Shown one piece after another: positions 59,601 to 64,000 of a stretch of 64,000 nt of DNA; position 1 is the stretch's first letter, and each line of letters opens with the position of its first letter. The translations under genes and the position numbers were made by a program. A model generated the notes under the pieces. The model searched no databases and was not told the origin of the DNA. It saw nothing but the letters and a program-made list of their open reading frames with translations. This stretch comes from Onchidella celtica. Lineage: Eukaryota; Mollusca; Gastropoda; Systellommatophora; Onchidiidae. The stretch lies in NCBI GenBank assembly GCA_963931925.1, contig OZ007579.1, positions 51,823,119 through 51,887,118 on the forward strand, read 5' to 3'.

Positions 59601-61701
59601 AAGAGATGTGACAGAATGGTTGTAATGAAGCTAGCCGGGGGGAGGACCAGTCAGGACCAAATTGTCCTATCTGCCGCTCAGACCTTAGTTTAAATTTTAC
59701 CACTCTATGTACAGCAGCCCCCCCTCCCCTAAAATCCAAACTTGTGAAAGTCTCGAGTATGTCTGAGAGGGTTGCTAGTAGACAAAAAAATGCCATATTG
59801 TACACGGTTAACATAAGAATGTTAAATGTGCCGTGTTGCGTCGAGAGGAGCAGATGTGCTAGTCTAGGGTCAATTCACTTTTTAGCTAACGCTGTCTTGT
59901 AGAATGAAGCGTTTTGCTATAGAGGCGCGCACGTATATATATACCTATCCCTAACCCCGTCCTTATCCTCAACCCTAAATCTTATCCAATCCCTAACCCT
60001 GCCCTCCCCCTACCCTTTCAACCAAAAAACAGGAGGAAAACAAACAGAAAATCTGGAAGAATACCATAATTAATTAAGGCTGTTGTTAGGAGTATTTTGG
60101 GAGGAGTTCTCTAGTTCTGGAGTCACAAAAACTTTAAAATACGCACATCTAGCGCAGAATACTTGGGGGGCGTACGTACTTTTAACAACATTCAGGATGA
60201 AATGTGCTGTGTCTTTTGTAAGACTTAACAGTTGCTTTGATTAGCACGGAAATGGACATTGAACATAGAAGACAAGCAGAACGCAACATGAAATTTGTCT
60301 CTCTCTTGTACAAATTCTGGTTTTGGAGTACATACGTTTTTGTTCATACCACGGCAGAAATGTTTGATGTGATGCAGTGTTGGATTTGTTTTGTTTATTT
60401 GGTTGGGTATTTGCCATATTGTTGTATACAACATTTTGATGATTTTGAGGTTTTGTCATGGAAGTGGTTCCCTTACTTCTAATGTCATTATGTACAAGTG
60501 ACGTCATTCCAATCGGTTAAAAACTTTTCTCCATGTGATGTAATGTTGTATGTGTTTTGGCCCAGATTTTACACAGCTCTTCAAAATTTCAATCCGCATT
60601 TTCTGGAAAAGGCAAAAATGTGAATACAGCAATATGGAAAATCTCCTGCAGTTTGTTTGTATTGTTGATTTTTATTCATAATTTTTTTTTTCTTTGGTTC
60701 AGTCTAGGGAAACATTTTTGGGAAAAAGGCACAGGGTAGGAGGGGGAAAAAATATGCAATCTAATGAGGAAATCGTGTCTTCCATCTTCTTTGCATTTTA
60801 AACCAAAAGAAGCGGGGGGGGGGGGGATATCAGGAATGTTGTAGTGCCTAGTGGGTGTGGTCACTTGCAGTTGGAATGATGGAGTTGAAAGATGGTGTTG
60901 TTTCCCCAGGGTTGATACAAACATGCGACAGACAGGAGAAAGTAAACACCCTGGCATGGAATCGATGCAGAATCACGGTATAGTGGAGTAATTAGAAACA
61001 TAATATCTATGTAGGACGCTGTTTTATTGCAGAAGCAAGTCATGATCCTACACTTAGCCATTGATTAGTAGTCGAACTTGTTTTGTTTTTTTTTAAGCTT
61101 TTGTTTGCTCGGCATCACGGATACAGTATAGGAATGTACACGATTTGGGCAGACAGAAGGGCATTAAATAGAATTATTTTTATGTGGGTAAAAATGTAAC
61201 TTTTCTCCAATTGTTCGCTGTCAGAGGGAAAGTGGCAGATTGTGTCGGTATGCCATTCAAGCTAGACTGACTGACTCAAATAAATTGGGGGTCTGACGGA
61301 ATTCATGTATGAACAAGTGGTATTATTTAATATCGCTATGTCCTATTTATCAAAGCTTTGCATCGGGGGAAGCGGAAGAGAGAGGGAGAGAGAGACAGAG
61401 AGATAAACAGATAGAGAGAGAGAGAGAGAGAAAAGGAGAGACAGAGAAACTTTAGTGAATAAAGCAATTAGAGATCACAGTGATTTGGCCAGGTGTCCTC
61501 ACAGACATTCCCGAGCCTTTCAGGGGACATGAGTCTGCAGTAAAATAAACTGTGATCTCCCAGATCAGTTCAGTAACTTAGTTGTCTTTGGTCGTAGCAG
61601 TCAGAGGGAACTGATTCAGGCAGGTTTTTTGTTATGAGAAATAGAGCTTTGCTGTGTTGTCCACTCACAACAGCCTCAAAGGCTTTGTGCACAACGGGAT
61701 G
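56690..61701. other. About 5 kb with no supported gene
   Basis: Mixed AT-rich sequence with GC-richer complex blocks (about 57,180-57,340; 58,960-59,230), a G-run (60,814-60,826), and a C-rich stretch of CCCTAACCC-like words at 59,945-60,015 too irregular to call telomeric. Overlapping opposite-strand frames at 57,797-58,471 show no domain or splice pattern. Confidence 0.5.
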
Positions 61702-61795
61702 TTGACAAGGGAACGTAGTCATCACAAAGCCAAATAGAGAAAATCCTGAATAGTGTTCACTGTTCAGGTAGAGCTTTCTGTGGAAAACACTAAGC
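61702..61795 (+). mobile_element. Miniature palindromic element, copy 3 of 3
   Basis: The left end AAGGGAACGTAGTCATCAC and core CAAAGCCAAATAGAGAAAAT, TAGTGTTCACTGTTCAGG and GGAAAACAC match the other copies. The right end runs into a C-run at 61,795-61,804 and is not preserved. Confidence 0.6.
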
Positions 61796-62469
61796 CCCCC
61801 CCCCCTCCCCCCTCCGGAGACACAGGATACCGAGACAAATCAGTTCCTGGTTTTCCGTCCGTCGACTTGTGCGCGTATCGTCGATATCAACAGTATAACA
61901 ATTCGCTCCACACTCCTTCATAATTGAATGAAAAATTTGTGGACATAATTATTATAGTGGGAGAAAGAATGATTCGTCTCATTCGTCTCGATATTCTGTG
62001 TCTCGGGTCCCACTCACAACCGCCTTGTGCATGACGTGATCTGTGCACGAATGATTGAGAAGTCCTGTCTGGCCCAGCCGGGGGAATAAAAGCTGCATTG
62101 TGATCTGATTTCTGCAGAAGCAGCTGATCAAATCAAAACTTGAATAGTTTTAACCAGAGCATTGCCACTGGCGGGGGATGGAAATTCATGGAGTGAGCGA
62201 GAGAGACCACAAACATCGATCAAAGTGGAACAATAATACCTGCTGGATGGGATCTTTTGTTTTATTCAGGGTGTAATTTGAGGCAAAGTGAGGTGTAACA
62301 GATGAAGGAGATAACGTTAGATCATCACTGCAGTGATGTGGTGCCTTATGGCAGACTGAAGTCAAATCTGCACTGGCCTGTCCTGTCCTTCATGACGTCA
62401 AGTCCAACGCTGGGGTGTGAACAATCAAGTACACGGGGTCCAGTCCTCCCTAGTAGTGATGCATTAGAC

Positions 62470-62472
<3 letters not shown>

Positions 62473-62544
<72 letters not shown>

Positions 62545-62622
62545 TCGCTCACTTACTCACACACTCACTCGCTCACTTACTCACACACTCACTCACACAT
62601 TCACTCATTCACACGCACATAC
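62473..62622. repeat. Compound (CT)n, (CA)n and CTCA-type microsatellite
   Basis: About 52 bases of CT, about 20 of CA, then about 75 bases of degenerate ACTCGCTCACTTACTCACAC units in which a 28-base block is repeated. Confidence 0.92.
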
Positions 62623-62639
62623 TTATATAAAGAAAGAGG

Positions 62640-64000
62640 GGGTGATATTAATATTTAGTTTCAAACTGTTGAAAATTGAGATAGGCCATTTTGTGAGCAC
62701 ATGATACCGATAGATCAAGGAGGAGGAGGAAGAGAAGGAAGTATGTAAACACAGGTATAATTATATCGTGGTTTCCAGCATTCAATCTGGGCCTTTGATC
62801 TGCAGTAGTACTTCACTTTAATGCTGATTGAACATTCTAACTGAGCACGCACAGAGACGTGTGGGGCAGCCACTTTCGATCCACCTGCTCAAGTTACCAG
62901 GACAATTAGCCAGACATTTGGTCTGGTGTCCAAACTCTAATTAAACGTCCGTGTCCGGGAAATGACATGAATGAAAACGTGCGTGAGATATTGTTTGTGT
63001 CTCGATTCCTTTTTACAGTGTCCCTCATGGCACAGATATTTCTGAGGCGGTCTTATGTCACCGGGTGGTCACTAATTTCATAACTGAAACCTGAAACTTT
63101 GGCGTTACATTTGACCACACTTTCAGTTCAAATTTGAATTATTCAGTTGGTCATAATTGCAGCATTTAGACGGCGTTCTCCGAAATCAAGATATTTTCAT
63201 GAATGTACACGGTCAGGCTGACTTTGATGTCTAGGCCAGCTGCAGATCTGGAACCTGGGCTGGGAGTGGGAAGGTGTAGGGAGTTGTTATTCCTCTGAGC
63301 GGAGTTTCTTTGGCGCTTTGACGACTTTGGAGTCATTGGCTGGCGTGTGGAAAAACAGAAAATGTTGACTGTTGCGGGGATAATTTTCAGTTCATCTTTG
63401 ACCAGGATATTGTCTCTGATTGCCTCATGCCCACCCCCCAGGCCCGAGAGACGCCTTTACTAATTTATAATATCTCACAGCTCGGCAGGGGCGACCACAG
63501 TGTTGTTGATTGTAATTTGAGCCGATGGGAAACTCATGTCAACTGGAGATGAATGGTCTCTTCCGCCCGCCCCACTGCTCACCATCCAGCCCGCAAATAC
63601 CAGACTATTTTATCCAGTGATGAAATGAGATCTGAGGAGTCGATTGTCAACACAACTCTCTTCTTTATCAATGGCTTCCTTTTTTTTTTTTTTCATTCGC
63701 CGGAAACTGTTTGTGGTGGTCTTCGATTCTATTCTGGTCTGCCTGCATGTCCCCGGTATCAAATCTAAAGTGATCCACGATACTGCTAATTGAAAATGAA
63801 ATGGCTATTTGTTTTGGTGTCGGTATTGGGTATCAAAGGCAGTGAGATGCACTGGGACTGACCGGCTTTTTACACAACTGTGGCTGGTGTGATATTTGTT
63901 ATTACGTCCTGTATTTTGAGAGGCCATTGTGGCAAGTGGTTCCGTCAGAATGACAAGGTCTTATCTCCACTTTTTGGCTGAACTGAGTTATACATTACAC
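62640..64000. other. Non-coding end of window
   Basis: Complex, moderately GC-rich sequence with few simple repeats. It has homeodomain-like TAATTAAAC near 62,940, and a block at about 63,410-63,620 free of repeats. No exon was recognised on either strand. Confidence 0.45.

Noticed and set aside
59945-60015. Interstitial telomere-like CCCTAACCC words
   Set aside because: The words are irregular with changing spacing, and no perfect hexamer run is present.
62302-62658. 118-codon Ser/Leu/His-Thr frame
   Set aside because: Mostly CT and CA microsatellite translation.

Overview
This is animal nuclear DNA. It is intron-rich and AT-leaning, dense in microsatellites and short non-autonomous transposons. 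The best-placed gene is a kinesin-3 of the KIF13/Khc-73 group. Together with a tRNA-headed SINE and lineage-specific leucine-rich-repeat (LRR) and low-complexity membrane proteins, this suggests a lophotrochozoan invertebrate, probably a mollusc and perhaps a gastropod. That placement is inference: no rRNA, mitochondrial or other taxonomic marker is present.

Layout. (1) 3-14,387 holds three membrane-protein genes, all on the minus strand. The first is a single-exon, two-ectodomain LRR type I protein (3-3,218). The second is the last exon of a type I membrane protein whose reading frame runs on through three in-frame stop codons (5,549-7,968). The third is a two-exon glycoprotein built from short tandem peptide repeats (11,555-13,629 plus signal-peptide exon 14,231-14,387). 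(2) 16,902-22,201 holds five plus-strand exons of the KIF13 gene, covering the second half of the motor domain, the neck and the start of the FHA region, all with good GT-AG junctions and preserved phase. The motor exons before them and all exons after them are not seen here. (3) 22,202-64,000 holds no exon that I can support. It contains minisatellites, LINE 3' ends, SINEs, at least three TIR elements with 8-bp target duplications, a miniature palindromic element family and several unclassified dispersed repeats. It also has GC-richer complex blocks that could be regulatory, and one convincing plus-strand poly(A) site near 56.6 kb.

How the parts may relate. If the kinesin gene is intact, its missing 5' exons lie left of the window. 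The three minus-strand membrane genes would then sit, antisense, inside one of its introns, and its next 3' intron would exceed 41 kb. The membrane genes look like surface receptors or glycoproteins. The LRR protein has almost no cytosolic tail, whereas the neighbouring gene encodes a large tyrosine-dotted cytosolic tail. I infer no shared pathway beyond co-orientation.

I saw no retrovirus-like, Polinton-like or other capsid-bearing element, no CRISPR array and no confident tRNA or rRNA gene. The most unusual features are the triple in-frame stops in the second gene and the set of short TIR elements.
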